Source of the DNA: Metabacillus malikii
Lineage (GTDB): Bacteria; Bacillota; Bacilli; Bacillales; Bacillaceae
Direction: 5' to 3'
DNA length: 64,000 bases
Assembly: GCF_030813355.1 (NCBI RefSeq)
Contig: NZ_JAUSUD010000007.1
Coordinates: 124,001 to 188,000 of the forward strand
Made by a program: the position numbers and the translations under genes. The notes under the pieces were generated by a model. That model was given only the letters and a program-made list of their open reading frames with translations, had not been told where the DNA came from and did not search any database. This document shows, piece after piece, positions 44,938 to 55,197 of the stretch; position 1 is the stretch's first letter, and each line of letters starts with the position of its first letter.

Positions 44938-46608
44938 ATGAAGAAAACATGGTGGAAAGAGGCAGTTGCCTACCAAGTCTATCCTAGAAGCTTTATGGAT
45001 TCAAATGGGGATGGAATTGGTGATTTACAAGGAATGATTACGAAATTAGATTATATAAAGGATTTAGGGATAGATGTTATTTGGATTTGTCCGATGTATA
45101 AATCACCAAATGATGATAACGGCTATGATATTAGTGATTATCAAGATATTTTGGAAGATTTCGGTACAATGGCTGACTTTGATGAATTGCTCGCAGAAGT
45201 GCATAAGCGTGACATGAAACTGATTGTTGACTTAGTCATTAATCACACTAGTGATGAACACCCATGGTTTATTGAATCGCGTTCATCAAAAGATAATCCG
45301 AAACGTGATTGGTACATTTGGCGTGACGGTAAGGATGGAAAAGAACCGAATAACTGGGAGAGTATTTTTAACGGCTCTGCATGGAAATATGACGAAAAAA
45401 CGGATCAATATTATATGCACATCTTCTCGACAAAACAGCCAGATCTTAACTGGAAAAATCCAGAGGTACGCAATTCATTATATGAAATGATTAATTGGTG
45501 GCTTGATAAAGGCATTGATGGTTTCCGTGTTGATGCAATTAGCCATATTAATAAAGAAGAAGGCTTAGAAGATATGCCAAATGAAAAGGGTCTAAAATAC
45601 GTCCCGTCATTTGATAAACATATGAATGTTGAAGGAATCCATAAATATTTGAAAGAGCTCAAAGAAGAAACATTTGCTAAATACGACATTATGACAGTTG
45701 GTGAAGCAAATGGTGTTAAATCTGATAATGAGGCAGATTTAGATGAGTGGGTTGGTGAAGAGAACGGCAAATTCAATATGGTCTTTCAATTTGAGCATTT
45801 AGCTTTATGGGATGCTAGTACTGAAAAACAGCTTGATATTATCGGTCTTAAAAAAGTACTGTCAAGCTGGCAAAAGAGTTTAGAAAATAAAGGCTGGAAT
45901 GCTTTGTTCATAGAAAATCATGACCAACCACGCCGCGTTTCGACATGGGGGAATGACGAAGAATATTGGTATGAAAGTGCTACAGCATTAGGTACAATGT
46001 ATTTCTTAATGCAAGGTACACCTTTTATCTATCAAGGCCAAGAAATTGGTATGACAAATGTAAAGTTTGATAAAATTGAAGATTACAATGATGTCGCGAC
46101 TAAAAATCTATACCATTTCAAGCGTGAAGAAGGCATGTCACATGAAGAAGTAATGAACATCATTTGGGCTTCGAGTCGTGATAACTCACGTACACCGATG
46201 CAATGGTCTGCAGCAGAAAACGCAGGCTTCACAACAGGAACACCTTGGATTGGCGTAAATGAAAACTATAAGCAAATTAACGTAGAAGCACAACAAAAGG
46301 ATCAACAATCGATTCTTCACTTTTATAAAAAAATGATTCAATTAAAGAAAGCAAATGAAATTTTCACATATGGTACGTATGACCTTATCCTTGCTGACAA
46401 TCCGCAAATTTATGCATATACACGGACTTTTGATGATGAACAAGTTGTGATTTTCGCAAACTTAACTGACCAATTAGCAGTAACGGAAAAGTTACCATTT
46501 ACCGTGCATTCACAAAACCTATTGTTAGCTAATCAGCAAGTTAAACATGATGCTGTTAATAAATTGACGTTAAAACCTTTTGAAGCAAGAGTATATCGTG
46601 TTCGTTAA
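44938..46608 (+). CDS. GH13 alpha-glucosidase (oligo-1,6-glucosidase/maltase subgroup)
   Basis: This 556-residue cytoplasmic enzyme releases glucose from the non-reducing end of imported oligosaccharides. It has the GH13 TIM barrel with AYQVYPRSFMDSNGDGIGD, the calcium/substrate motif DLVINHTSDEHPWF, nucleophile Asp199 in GFRVDAIS, acid/base Glu256 in TVGEAN and stabiliser Asp329 in ENHDQPR. The residue after the nucleophile is Ala rather than Val. In the family that residue separates alpha-1,4-preferring enzymes (Ala or Thr) from alpha-1,6-preferring ones (Val), so a maltase-like preference is likely. It ends 13 bp before a terminator. Confidence 0.92.
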   Translation: MKKTWWKEAVAYQVYPRSFMDSNGDGIGDLQGMITKLDYIKDLGIDVIWICPMYKSPNDDNGYDISDYQDILEDFGTMADFDELLAEVHKRDMKLIVDLVINHTSDEHPWFIESRSSKDNPKRDWYIWRDGKDGKEPNNWESIFNGSAWKYDEKTDQYYMHIFSTKQPDLNWKNPEVRNSLYEMINWWLDKGIDGFRVDAISHINKEEGLEDMPNEKGLKYVPSFDKHMNVEGIHKYLKELKEETFAKYDIMTVGEANGVKSDNEADLDEWVGEENGKFNMVFQFEHLALWDASTEKQLDIIGLKKVLSSWQKSLENKGWNALFIENHDQPRRVSTWGNDEEYWYESATALGTMYFLMQGTPFIYQGQEIGMTNVKFDKIEDYNDVATKNLYHFKREEGMSHEEVMNIIWASSRDNSRTPMQWSAAENAGFTTGTPWIGVNENYKQINVEAQQKDQQSILHFYKKMIQLKKANEIFTYGTYDLILADNPQIYAYTRTFDDEQVVIFANLTDQLAVTEKLPFTVHSQNLLLANQQVKHDAVNKLTLKPFEARVYRVR

Positions 46609-46620
46609 TTTTAATTTATA

Positions 46621-46660
46621 GGGGAGCACAATTCGAATTCGATTTGTGCTCCTTATTTAT
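46621..46660 (+). terminator. Terminator after the GH13 gene
   Basis: GGAGCACAA and TTTGTGCTCC pair over nine bases or more around an AT-rich loop. The tail is TTATTTAT, so it is moderately strong. Confidence 0.7.
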
Positions 46661-46823
46661 GCCTATATTTAAAAATTTAATAAATTTGACTAATCTGTCT
46701 TCCCTTTACCTATTGTACTAAGCTTATGACATAGCAATTTAAACAAAGTAAACTGCTTCACGTGCTTATCAAAACAAAGCTATGGTAAGATGATTAAGAT
46801 TGACAAGGGAGGTTGTCATTGCC

Positions 46824-48167
46824 ATGGCACAACAGGACTTTACAAAAGGGAAGATTGTAAAACAAATTTGGTTATTTTCGTTGCCGATTATGTTGGCTAA
46901 TCTTTTACAAGTTTCTTATCAATTTATTGACAGTCTTTGGGTAGGAAATATATTAGGAGCAAATGCATTAGGGGCAATTGCAGTATCAAGCACAGTTATC
47001 TTTACGATTTTATCGTTTATTATAGGAATCAATAATGCGACATTAACAATATTATCCCAACAAAAAGGGCAAGGGAATGACAACGGACTAAAAAGTTATG
47101 TCAATGCATTCGTTGTTGTACTGACTATTTTAGCTGTTATTTTAGGGATTATCGGTTTTTTTATGTCTGAGTGGATCGTTACAATTTTAGGAACTCCAGA
47201 TGTAATGAGTGCTGATGCGATTTTATATTTACAAATCAACTTTATCGGGATTCTTTTTTTATTCGGCTATAATTTCATCGGGACAGTCATGCGTGCACTT
47301 GGAGACAGTAAGACACCAATTCGATATGTGCTACTAGCTGTTATTTTGAATGCTATTCTTGATCCGATTTTCCTTTATGGATTAGAGTTAGGAATTGAAG
47401 GTGCTGCATATGCGACAATACTTGCTCAAGGAATTGCGTTTGTTTACGGATTTGTAGATGCGTTGCGGAGAAATCTCGTTCCATTTAGTAAACCAACTTT
47501 GCCAAAGCGAGAAGAAGTTTATACAATCTTAAAGCTTGGCATTCCATCCGGTTTACAAATGACGGTTATTTCTGCAGGCGTAATGGCAATCATGGGTGTC
47601 GTCAATACATTTGGAGAGGATGTTGTTGCAGGGTTTGGAGCAGCACAGCGGTTAGATAGTATTATTATGTTGCCTGCAATGGCTCTTGGTACGGCAGTCA
47701 ATAGTATGGCTGGACAAAATATTGGAGCTGAAAAGTGGGAGCGTGTTCACCAAATTGCAAAATATGGTGTTATCATTAACCTGTTTATTATGATGCTCAT
47801 AAGTATTGTCGTTGTTCTTTTTGCAAAATTTGCTACAGGTCTTTTTATTAAAGAAGAAGCGGCTGTGCAATTCGGCGCTACATATCTGACGATTATCGCC
47901 TTCTTTTACCCATTTTTAGGGATAAATTTTATTTTAAATGGAATCGTCCGGGCTGCTGGGGCAATGGTCCAAGTACTTGTTTTAAACATCATTTCCTTTT
48001 GGCTCCTAAGAGTTCCGCTTACCTATTTATGCTCGATTGTACTTGGCGAAAACGGAATCGCTGTCGGAATGGGAATCAGCTTTATCATTAGTAGCGTGAT
48101 TGCTTTTCTATATTATAAATATGGAAAGTGGTCAGACATTGACTTGACGAAACAGAAGGAGCAATAA
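46824..48167 (+). CDS. MATE-family multidrug/cation efflux transporter
   Basis: This is a 447-residue protein with 12 membrane segments in two related halves, each with the MATE motif (IWLFSLPIMLANLLQVSYQFIDSLWVG and KLGIPSGLQMTVISAGVMAIMG). It would export drugs or cationic metabolites by sodium or proton antiport. ATG 46824 lies 11 bases after AGGGAGG; an in-frame TTG at 46800 overlaps no better site. It stands alone between the alpha-glucosidase genes and proBA. Confidence 0.9.
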   Translation: MAQQDFTKGKIVKQIWLFSLPIMLANLLQVSYQFIDSLWVGNILGANALGAIAVSSTVIFTILSFIIGINNATLTILSQQKGQGNDNGLKSYVNAFVVVLTILAVILGIIGFFMSEWIVTILGTPDVMSADAILYLQINFIGILFLFGYNFIGTVMRALGDSKTPIRYVLLAVILNAILDPIFLYGLELGIEGAAYATILAQGIAFVYGFVDALRRNLVPFSKPTLPKREEVYTILKLGIPSGLQMTVISAGVMAIMGVVNTFGEDVVAGFGAAQRLDSIIMLPAMALGTAVNSMAGQNIGAEKWERVHQIAKYGVIINLFIMMLISIVVVLFAKFATGLFIKEEAAVQFGATYLTIIAFFYPFLGINFILNGIVRAAGAMVQVLVLNIISFWLLRVPLTYLCSIVLGENGIAVGMGISFIISSVIAFLYYKYGKWSDIDLTKQKEQ

Positions 48168-48179
48168 CAAAGTTTTATC

Positions 48180-48261
48180 TTGACATACATTCTAATTCTC
48201 TGCATAATAATTTAAAATTGTTTTATCGTATCTAGCAAAAATGACTTTGCTCTCGTATAAT
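48180..48261 (+). promoter_or_regulatory. Promoters ahead of the proBA T-box leader
   Basis: TTGACA (48180-48185), 17 bases, then CATAAT (48203-48208) is one candidate. TATAAT at 48256-48261 with a poor -35 is a second, placed to start RNA just before stem I of the T-box. Which is used cannot be told from sequence. Confidence 0.5.
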
Positions 48262-48282
48262 AGAAGCAAAGCAATTATATAT

Positions 48283-48525
48283 GAACGAGAAAAAAAGGAC
48301 TAGTATGCGTTACTTTATGTTACAGAGAGTGAAGTTTTTAAGCTGGGAGACTTCATACAAAAAAGCCGCAGAACCTACCTTTTTAGTCCTATGTAAACAT
48401 GGGCGTCACCCAACGTTATTGGGGAAAGTGGGATATCGTTACATCATATCCAAGCAAGGTGGTACCACGGAAGCATGCTCCTTTCGTCCTTATTTATTTA
48501 GGGATGAATAGGAGCTTTTTTATTG
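48283..48525 (+). ncRNA. Proline-specific T-box riboswitch with terminator
   Basis: The leader has stem I closed by AGGACTA/TAGTCCT and an AGTA bulge. The specifier loop reads GAACCTACC, giving the proline codon CCT followed by A. The T-box antiterminator AAGGTGGTACCACGG near 48457-48473 has a TGGT that can pair with the tRNA-Pro acceptor end. The terminator pairs GCTCCT-TTCGTCC with GGGATGAA-TAGGAGC and runs into six T. Uncharged tRNA-Pro should promote read-through into proBA, fitting proline starvation control. A short frame across this segment is not a gene. Confidence 0.9.
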
Positions 48526-48544
48526 CTTAGGAAATGATAAAATC

Positions 48545-48690
48545 TTGAGTTGTGGATAAGCGCTTCGACATCCAACGCCTAGCCGCTCTAGGGTCTAGCC
48601 ACAAATGGATCGAAGACAAAGAACGTTTTCTATTCATTTACGTCTTATTTGCCCTAGGTCGATCAAGGCGGCCTGAGCTTTTATTATATC
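48545..48690 (+). repeat. Dispersed palindromic repeat between T-box and proB
   Basis: GCGCTTCGACATCCAACGCC at the left pairs in part with AAGGCGGCC at the right, and CTCTAGGG pairs with CCCTAG inside, giving a long imperfect hairpin. The segment is richer in GC than its flanks and resembles, from memory, an imperfect repeat common in Bacillus intergenic regions. It lies within the proBA leader. Confidence 0.5.
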
Positions 48691-48722
48691 TGCCAAATTG
48701 ATAGGTAATGAGGAGAAGAACT

Positions 48723-49835
48723 ATGGAAAAAAAACGAATCGTTGTTAAAATCGGCAGCAGCTCCTTAACAAACACAAAAGGACAAATTGACCAGGAAAAA
48801 TTAGCAGAGCATGTTGAAGCAGTAGCGATGTTGCGTGAGTCAGGTCATGAAGTCTTACTCGTTTCATCGGGAGCAGTAGCAGCTGGGTTTGCTCGTCTTG
48901 GATATCCATCGCGTCCAATTACGTTAAAAGGTAAGCAAGCAGCAGCTGCCGTAGGTCAAAGCCTACTTGTGCAATCATATATCGAAAAATTTAGTCAATT
49001 TAACCTCATACCTGCTCAAATCCTTTTAACACGGAATGATTTTTCGAAACAAGACCGTTACAAAAATGCATATGCAACATTGACTGAGCTATTGGAACGA
49101 GGAATATTACCAATTATTAATGAAAATGACACTGTATCAGTTGAGGAGTTGACATTTGGTGATAATGATATGTTATCAGCACTTGTTAGCGGTTTAGTGC
49201 ACGCGGACCATTTAATTATTTTAACGGATATTAACGGTCTTTATGATGCAAATCCTCGTAATAATCCAGAAGCGAAAAAAATTGATTATTTGCCAGAAGT
49301 AACCGATGAAATGGTCGCTGCAGCGGGCGGCTCAGGATCGAAAGTCGGAACTGGTGGAATGAAGTCAAAAATGATGGCGGCTAAAACGGCCCTATCTTTA
49401 GGTGTACAAGTGTTTATCGGACTTGGAAATGGTCCTCGAAAACTAATAAACATCATCAATGGTGATGGAGATGGAACGTATATTGGCAAAGATGGTTTAA
49501 CTGCAATTACTAATAGTCGACAATGGATCGCGCTGCATTCTGAAGTCGCAGGGACATTATACGTTGATAAAGGTGCAGAGGAAGCGCTCCTCCACAATGG
49601 GAAAAGCCTCCTTCCAGCAGGAATCTTTGATATGGATGGCAGCTTTCAAAAAGGTGATGTTGTCGAAGTAGTCGGCCCAAATGGCGTTCTAGGTAAAGGA
49701 GAAGTTCTCTTCTCATCTGATGACATAAAAAACATTATGGGAAAACGAAGTGAAGAATTAGTAGAGGAAGAAACATTACCAGCAAAAGTAGTGATTCATC
49801 GAAATAAATGGGTAAAGCATAATAGGGGGAATTAG
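48723..49835 (+). CDS. proB: Glutamate 5-kinase
   Basis: This 370-residue enzyme phosphorylates glutamate to gamma-glutamyl phosphate, the first step of proline synthesis. The amino-acid kinase domain spans about 1-255, with [36 protein letters not shown] and [15 protein letters not shown]-binding domain follows (about 275-355, [15 protein letters not shown]). The ATG at 48723 follows GAGGAGAAGA; the upstream ATG at 48708 overlaps that site. It is the first protein gene under the proline T-box and is followed by proA after three bases. Confidence 0.96.
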   Translation: MEKKRIVVKIGSSSLTNTKGQIDQEKLAEHVEAVAMLRESGHEVLLVSSGAVAAGFARLGYPSRPITLKGKQAAAAVGQSLLVQSYIEKFSQFNLIPAQILLTRNDFSKQDRYKNAYATLTELLERGILPIINENDTVSVEELTFGDNDMLSALVSGLVHADHLIILTDINGLYDANPRNNPEAKKIDYLPEVTDEMVAAAGGSGSKVGTGGMKSKMMAAKTALSLGVQVFIGLGNGPRKLINIINGDGDGTYIGKDGLTAITNSRQWIALHSEVAGTLYVDKGAEEALLHNGKSLLPAGIFDMDGSFQKGDVVEVVGPNGVLGKGEVLFSSDDIKNIMGKRSEELVEEETLPAKVVIHRNKWVKHNRGN

Positions 49836-49838
49836 AGT

Positions 49839-51086
49839 ATGAGTGAAGTATTAATTAAAGGAAAGGCCGCTAAAGAGGCAAGCTTTGCAATGGTTGATTT
49901 AACAACAGAAGATAAAAATGATGCGTTAGCAAAAATCGCTGAGCAATTAATCATTGATCAGGAAATCATTATCGAAGAGAATCAAAAAGACATAATTGCC
50001 GGACGAGAACGTGGTTTATCAGAAAGTGTACTTGATCGGATTATGTTAAATGAAAAGCGAATTAAGGACATGGCAGAAGCGATTCATTTGTTAATTACCA
50101 TGAATGACCCAATTGGGGAAACATTAGAAGAGATTCGTAAAGACAACGGTCTAGAAATCTATAAAAAGCGTGTTCCTTTAGGTGTAATTGGTATGATCTA
50201 TGAAGCGAGGCCAAATGTAACTGTTGATGCAGCAACATTAACATTGAAAACAGGTAATGCGGTAATTCTGCGTGGAAGCTCATCAGCTCAACATTCAAAT
50301 GAAATATTAATGAAATCCATTCATGCTGCATTGGAAAAAAGTAAGGTTCCTGTTGAGGCAGTGCAACTGATTGAGGATACGAGCAGGGAAACAGCGAAGC
50401 AATTATTTCATATGAAGGAATACCTTGATGTGTTAATTCCACGCGGAAGTAAAAATTTAATCGATACAGTTGTGAATGAAGCAACAGTTCCAGTACTTGA
50501 GACAGGAGCAGGAAATTGTCATGTGTTCATTGATAAAACTGCAGATTATAAAATGGCTGAATCTATTGTCATTAATGCGAAGACACAACGTCCATCAGTA
50601 TGTAATGCAATTGAATCAATCTTAATCGAGGAAAGCTGGTTTGCTCGCTTCGGAAAGGAACTTCTTGAAGCATTACATGACCATGGTGTAGAAATATATG
50701 GAGATGAAGCGGTAAGAAGTATTTTTGGTGCTGCCAAACCTGCAACAGAAGAGGATTGGTCCCAAGAATATTTAGCAATGGCAATTAGCGTTAAAGTGAT
50801 AAAAAATGTTGATGAAGCGATTTCCCATATTAATAACTATGGGACAAACCATTCAGAAGCAATTGTGACCGAAACAGAGGAAAATGCAAGGAAGTTTCTC
50901 AATAAAGTAGATGCTGCGGCTGTTTATCATAATGCATCAACAAGGTTTACGGACGGGTCTGAATTCGGCTATGGTGCTGAAATTGGCATAAGTACTCAGA
51001 AGCTTCACGCCCGCGGACCAATGGGACTAAATGCATTAACATCAAGTAAATTTGTCGTGTACGGCACAGGACAAATTCGCAATTAA
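49839..51086 (+). CDS. proA: Gamma-glutamyl phosphate reductase
   Basis: This 415-residue NADPH-dependent enzyme turns gamma-glutamyl phosphate into glutamate 5-semialdehyde, the second step of proline synthesis. It has the aldehyde-dehydrogenase-like fold with [17 protein letters not shown] and the catalytic Cys255 in [13 protein letters not shown]. The start lies three bases after proB, with GGGGG before it, so the pair is one transcript. proC is not in the window. Confidence 0.96.
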   Translation: MSEVLIKGKAAKEASFAMVDLTTEDKNDALAKIAEQLIIDQEIIIEENQKDIIAGRERGLSESVLDRIMLNEKRIKDMAEAIHLLITMNDPIGETLEEIRKDNGLEIYKKRVPLGVIGMIYEARPNVTVDAATLTLKTGNAVILRGSSSAQHSNEILMKSIHAALEKSKVPVEAVQLIEDTSRETAKQLFHMKEYLDVLIPRGSKNLIDTVVNEATVPVLETGAGNCHVFIDKTADYKMAESIVINAKTQRPSVCNAIESILIEESWFARFGKELLEALHDHGVEIYGDEAVRSIFGAAKPATEEDWSQEYLAMAISVKVIKNVDEAISHINNYGTNHSEAIVTETEENARKFLNKVDAAAVYHNASTRFTDGSEFGYGAEIGISTQKLHARGPMGLNALTSSKFVVYGTGQIRN

Positions 51087-51094
51087 CTGCTACT

Positions 51095-51134
51095 AGAGGG
51101 TGATTCTCTGTTTTGAGTCACTCTCTTATTTTTT
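51095..51134 (+). terminator. Terminator after proA
   Basis: AGAGGGTGA and TCACTCTCT pair over nine bases around a T-rich loop, followed by a T-rich run. Confidence 0.8.
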
Positions 51135-51242
51135 CATAACAACATCATTCTTAGTAAATAGCTTTATAGCATACTATGTTAGGATATTACAAATACCATT
51201 TTTAAGTGTGTACAGTATATGTAACTAAGGAGGTTCGAAAAG

Positions 51243-51956
51243 ATGGAAGGCATTACTTTTTATCCACAAGGAGACCGTGCAGTTACCGTTCGTTTTGGCA
51301 CAGAAATTAATGAAGATATTCATGAAAATGTTATGAAGCTTACCAATCTATTAAAGCAGGAGCCTTTTTCAGGTATGGAGGAGGTAGTTCCGAGCTATCA
51401 TACTGTTACTGTCTACTATCATCCCACTCGATTGAGCAAAACGTCCCTACACCCATATGAACAAATCATCTCAATCTTAAAACAAAAACTCATAAGTAGC
51501 CCAAGAATAACCTTACAGAATAGTACTATTATAACGATTCCAATTTGCTATGGCGGAAACTACGGACCCGATTTAGCTACTGTCGCAAACTTTCATCAGT
51601 TATCAGAAACAGATATTATCGAGTACCACCTTAATCAAACGTATAAAGTTTATATGATTGGGTTTGTACCGGGATTCCCTTACCTAGGCGGTATGGACAA
51701 AAGGATTGCCACACCAAGGAAGGAGACACCGCGAATGGCTGTACCTAATGGAAGTGTTGGGATAGGCGGAGAGCAAACAGGAATTTATCCAATTGAAAGT
51801 CCTGGCGGCTGGCAAATTATTGGTCGAACACCACTTCATCTTTTTAAAGCGACAAATATTCGACCGAGTATATTAAAGGCAGGAGACATTGTTCAGTTCA
51901 AGCAAATATCTGAGATAGAGTATGAGAATTGGGATGGTGCGAGCACATGTATATAA
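51243..51956 (+). CDS. pxpB: 5-oxoprolinase subunit PxpB
   Basis: This 237-residue subunit, also known as KipI in Bacillus, belongs to the ATP-dependent 5-oxoprolinase PxpABC that converts 5-oxoproline to glutamate. It shows YKVYMIGFVPGFPYLGGMD, ATPRKETPRMAVPNGSVGIGG and YPIESPGGWQIIGRTP, all typical. AAGGAGG lies before the ATG. It overlaps pxpC by ten bases. The substrate pathway meets the proBA product pool at glutamate, so the location may be functional. Confidence 0.93.
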   Translation: MEGITFYPQGDRAVTVRFGTEINEDIHENVMKLTNLLKQEPFSGMEEVVPSYHTVTVYYHPTRLSKTSLHPYEQIISILKQKLISSPRITLQNSTIITIPICYGGNYGPDLATVANFHQLSETDIIEYHLNQTYKVYMIGFVPGFPYLGGMDKRIATPRKETPRMAVPNGSVGIGGEQTGIYPIESPGGWQIIGRTPLHLFKATNIRPSILKAGDIVQFKQISEIEYENWDGASTCI

Positions 51957-52963
51957 ACGTTCTCGAGCAAGGCCTGCTTACGACAGTACAAGATTTAGGA
52001 AGAACAGGCTATCAACAATTCGGTGTTGGTGCAACAGGTGCAATGGATGATGTCGCAGCAAAACTAGCAAACTTACTAATCGGTAATGACGAGAATGATG
52101 CTTTACTTGAAATCACAGTTATCGGGCCAACGTTGCGTTTTGTGCAAGATACACTTATTGCAATAGCTGGAGCGGACCTTTCAGCAACAATAGAAGGTGA
52201 ACGTGTACCAAGATGGAAGCCTGTATTTGTAAAGGCAGGTACTGTATTAAAATTTGGCCGGCCGAAAAACGGGTGTCGTGCTTACCTCGCGATTTCTGGC
52301 GGCTTCAATGTTCCAATCATTATGGATAGCCGCAGCACATACTTAAGAGGAGGTTTTGGCGGCTATAAAGGAAGAGCACTACAACGTGGCGATATGCTAC
52401 AAATGAACAATAAATATAGCAAATTAACACAACAATTACTTACGTATTTTCATAATCAACGTAATACAACACCATTCATAACTGTGAATTGGACAATTCC
52501 ACCAAGTATTAGCAAGTATGTGGAAAATAAAGATGCCATCTACTTTATAAAAGGTCCGCATTTTAATCATTTAAATGTCGAGGCGACAAATGAATTTTTG
52601 ACAACAACATATACAGTAACACCTAATTCAGACAGAATGGGCTATCGTCTTAATGGAGTTCCTTTAAAACTTTCGAAATCACTTCAACTATTATCGGAAG
52701 CAGTGCCTGTTGGAACGATTCAGTTGCCCCCAGACGGCCAGCCGATTGTATTAATGGCCGACCGGCAAACGATCGGTGGTTATCCAAAGATTGGCTATAT
52801 AGCAACCATTGATTTGCCAAGACTCGCACAATTTATGCCAGGAGAAAAAGTAAAATTTAAGGAAATCTCAGTTCAAGAAGCACAAGTAACATTAGCAGAA
52901 CGAGACCGAGTTTTAACGTTAGTACAAAATGGAATTAATTTAGCAATAAGGAGGATGTGCTAA
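51947..52963 (+). CDS. pxpC: 5-oxoprolinase subunit PxpC
   Basis: This 338-residue subunit (KipA-like, biotin-dependent carboxylase family by name only) has [45 protein letters not shown] and [15 protein letters not shown]. It forms the ATP-using half of oxoprolinase with PxpB. ATG 51947 follows GGATGGTG within the pxpB end. A longer frame to 51929 is less likely. pxpA follows with TAATG overlap. Confidence 0.93.
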   Translation: MYINVLEQGLLTTVQDLGRTGYQQFGVGATGAMDDVAAKLANLLIGNDENDALLEITVIGPTLRFVQDTLIAIAGADLSATIEGERVPRWKPVFVKAGTVLKFGRPKNGCRAYLAISGGFNVPIIMDSRSTYLRGGFGGYKGRALQRGDMLQMNNKYSKLTQQLLTYFHNQRNTTPFITVNWTIPPSISKYVENKDAIYFIKGPHFNHLNVEATNEFLTTTYTVTPNSDRMGYRLNGVPLKLSKSLQLLSEAVPVGTIQLPPDGQPIVLMADRQTIGGYPKIGYIATIDLPRLAQFMPGEKVKFKEISVQEAQVTLAERDRVLTLVQNGINLAIRRMC

Positions 52964-53736
52964 TGGCACAAATAGATTTAAATTGTGATATGGGTGAAAG
53001 CTTTGGAAAGTATGTGCTTGGAGCAGATGAACAGCTAATTAAATTTATTACATCAGCCAATATTGCCTGTGGCTTTCATGCAGGTGATCCTGCAACGATG
53101 AGAAAAACAGTTCGCTTAGCATTGGACCATTCCGTTTGTATCGGAGCACACCCTGGATTACAAGATTTAACTGGCTTCGGTAGAAGAAATATTTCGATAA
53201 CTCCTGAAGAGGCATATGATCTTATGATGTATCAAATCGGTGCACTTTTAGCGTTTATTACTTCAGAAGGTGGCAAACTCCATCATGTAAAACCGCATGG
53301 TGCTTTATACAATATGGCTGCACATGATGAACAATTAGCAGATGCTATAGCGAAAGCAGTATACAAAATCGACCCTGCACTCATCTTATATGGACTATCT
53401 GGCAGTCAATTAATACAGGCAGGCGAGAAATACGGGTTAAGGACAGCCAATGAAGTTTTTGCAGATCGTACATATATGCAAGATGGAAGTCTTACTCCGA
53501 GAAGTCACCACAATGCAGTTATCACTGATGAGGATGTTGCAATAAAACAGGTTATGGAAATGATCACCGAACAAAAGGTCTCGACTATAACAGGTGAGCG
53601 GATAAATCTAAAGGCTGATACAATTTGCCTTCATGGTGACGGTAAACACGCAGTAGCATTTGCCAGCAAGATGAGTAAAGCCTTACAAAACGCTGGATTG
53701 GTATTGAAGGGAATAAGTCAGCAGATATCATCATAA
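52963..53736 (+). CDS. pxpA: 5-oxoprolinase subunit PxpA
   Basis: This 257-residue LamB/YcsF-family subunit has [59 protein letters not shown] and [16 protein letters not shown], which give the metal-site and catalytic residues. It carries out ring opening with PxpBC. ATG 52963 follows AAGGAGG by eight bases. The order pxpBCA differs from the more common pxpABC. A diguanylate-cyclase gene follows after 28 bp. Confidence 0.93.
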   Translation: MAQIDLNCDMGESFGKYVLGADEQLIKFITSANIACGFHAGDPATMRKTVRLALDHSVCIGAHPGLQDLTGFGRRNISITPEEAYDLMMYQIGALLAFITSEGGKLHHVKPHGALYNMAAHDEQLADAIAKAVYKIDPALILYGLSGSQLIQAGEKYGLRTANEVFADRTYMQDGSLTPRSHHNAVITDEDVAIKQVMEMITEQKVSTITGERINLKADTICLHGDGKHAVAFASKMSKALQNAGLVLKGISQQISS

Positions 53737-53764
53737 GAAATTCTCCCAGATTTGAAGGGAAATA

Positions 53765-54325
53765 TTGCTACTTATGTACGGTTGTGTTTTTATGGGGGTT
53801 TGTTTTGCATCCTATATCATTCTGTTTAAACGGCTTGTTCGTGAAAGAGATAATTATTTACATGCTAGCATTACAGACCCCTTAACAGGTGTTTACTCTT
53901 TTGGACATATCATGAAAATCGGTGAAGACTGGTTAAAGAGTGGGAAAGAATTTCGACTTATGCTTATCGATGTGAACCATTTCAAACAATTGAATGATAA
54001 ACACGGTCATTTATCAGGTAATATTGCGCTTGAACAGCTTTCATCATTACTGAAACGAGAAGCTGAAAAAATGCATGGTGCAGTAGGGCGACTTGGTGGT
54101 GATGAATTCATTGTCATTGTCCCTAACAATGACAATGGTAATCAATTAAGTGAGGCGATTCAACAGGACCTATTACAAAAGCCGTTAATCCTTATGAATG
54201 GAGAAAAATATTATTTATCTTTATCAATAGGCGAGACGGTTTCAACAAATACAGAGCATGATAACTTTCAGTCGCTACTCCATACTGCAGACATGCAAAT
54301 GTACGAACATAAGCAAATGTGTTAA
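53765..54325 (+). CDS. Short membrane-anchored GGDEF diguanylate cyclase
   Basis: This 186-residue protein has a single membrane span near residues 3-22 and one GGDEF domain. The domain holds DPLTGVYSFGH, LIDVNHFKQLNDKHGH and an intact RLGGDEFIV active-site loop, so it should make cyclic di-GMP. The RxxD inhibition site five residues before GGDEF is absent. No sensor domain is present. The start is probably TTG 53765, six bases after AAGGGA, or the ATG at 53774. It is close enough to pxpA for co-transcription. Confidence 0.8.
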   Translation: MLLMYGCVFMGVCFASYIILFKRLVRERDNYLHASITDPLTGVYSFGHIMKIGEDWLKSGKEFRLMLIDVNHFKQLNDKHGHLSGNIALEQLSSLLKREAEKMHGAVGRLGGDEFIVIVPNNDNGNQLSEAIQQDLLQKPLILMNGEKYYLSLSIGETVSTNTEHDNFQSLLHTADMQMYEHKQMC

Positions 54326-54339
54326 AAGATTATTGTCAA

Positions 54340-54407
54340 AGCGGGTGCTTGAAATCGGACTAGAATCCCAATGATTATGGAATATCTAGCAGTTATGAGC
54401 ACCCGCT
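54340..54407. repeat. Perfect 10-bp inverted repeat in the convergent gap
   Basis: AGCGGGTGCT (54340-54349) and AGCACCCGCT (54398-54407) pair perfectly around a 48-base loop, in which CTAGA and TCTAG also pair. It lies between convergent genes with no T run on either side. It may act as a protective or termination hairpin for both transcripts. Confidence 0.7.
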
Positions 54408-54411
54408 GGCA

Positions 54412-55194
54412 TTACGATAGAATAAAGCCGCTATAAACCATCCCGAGATTAAGTAAAATGTGCCAAAAAATTGATGGATAAATACTATTTGACCTCACAA
54501 CAACCCCAGCAAAGAATAAGCCTCCAAATGTAAACAGCAACGACGGAATAAGAGGGATACCGATGGCAATGTGCTGTAAGCCAAACCCAATACTAGTAAA
54601 AATGACGGCATAATACTCATTAACGCTCTCTTTTAGCTGTGATAAGAAATATCCTCTCCAGATGAACTCCTCTAATGTTGCATTCAATATCGCGAAACTA
54701 ATCGCAAATAAAAAGAACTGATTTGTGTACTCACCATCTTGAATCGCAATGATTGGAATAAAAATGATGATATTAATCAAGATAGCAGTCAGGAGGAAAT
54801 ATTTTACATCTATACTGTGGAATCCCCTCCAAATGAATGGAAAGAAAATTTTTGCATCCCATTTAGGTCGTTTGTGATATTGGAATGGTTCTTTAAAAAA
54901 ACGAGATATTGATACGAGTGAAATCACAACGAATAGCAAACATAGTCGATTTGCTAGCACGATTAGTTGCTTATTATCAACTAATTGTGCAAAGGTCGTT
55001 GCTGAAACTTGGAAACCAGTAAAACCAATTAAGAAAGCTGAATATACTACAAGCAATTTACGATTTGTTCCTTTTAAATAAAAGTAAATGAATACTAAAA
55101 GGACAGGGGACAGTCCCCAAAAAAGAGAGTAAGAGATAAAGAGAATCCCAATAAAAAATAAACAGCCTAGTAAAAGATTTACTTTGTTGTTCAT
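54412..55194 (-). CDS. CPBP (Abi) family intramembrane protease, second copy
   Basis: This 260-residue polytopic protein has the CPBP motifs LEEFIWRGYF (paired Glu and Arg), FGLQHIAIG, and FWHILLNLG near the end. Substrate is unknown. Relatives cleave membrane peptides or modify prenyl anchors. It lies three bases after a small gene of unknown function and is probably co-transcribed. It differs from the bacteriocin-locus CPBP protein in length and sequence outside the motifs, so it is not a recent copy. Confidence 0.85.
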   Translation of the reverse strand: MNNKVNLLLGCLFFIGILFISYSLFWGLSPVLLVFIYFYLKGTNRKLLVVYSAFLIGFTGFQVSATTFAQLVDNKQLIVLANRLCLLFVVISLVSISRFFKEPFQYHKRPKWDAKIFFPFIWRGFHSIDVKYFLLTAILINIIIFIPIIAIQDGEYTNQFFLFAISFAILNATLEEFIWRGYFLSQLKESVNEYYAVIFTSIGFGLQHIAIGIPLIPSLLFTFGGLFFAGVVVRSNSIYPSIFWHILLNLGMVYSGFILS

Positions 55195-55197
55195 TTC

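Noticed and set aside
48281-48511. 76-residue frame
   Set aside because: It lies across the T-box RNA and its terminator, so it reflects RNA structure and not protein coding.
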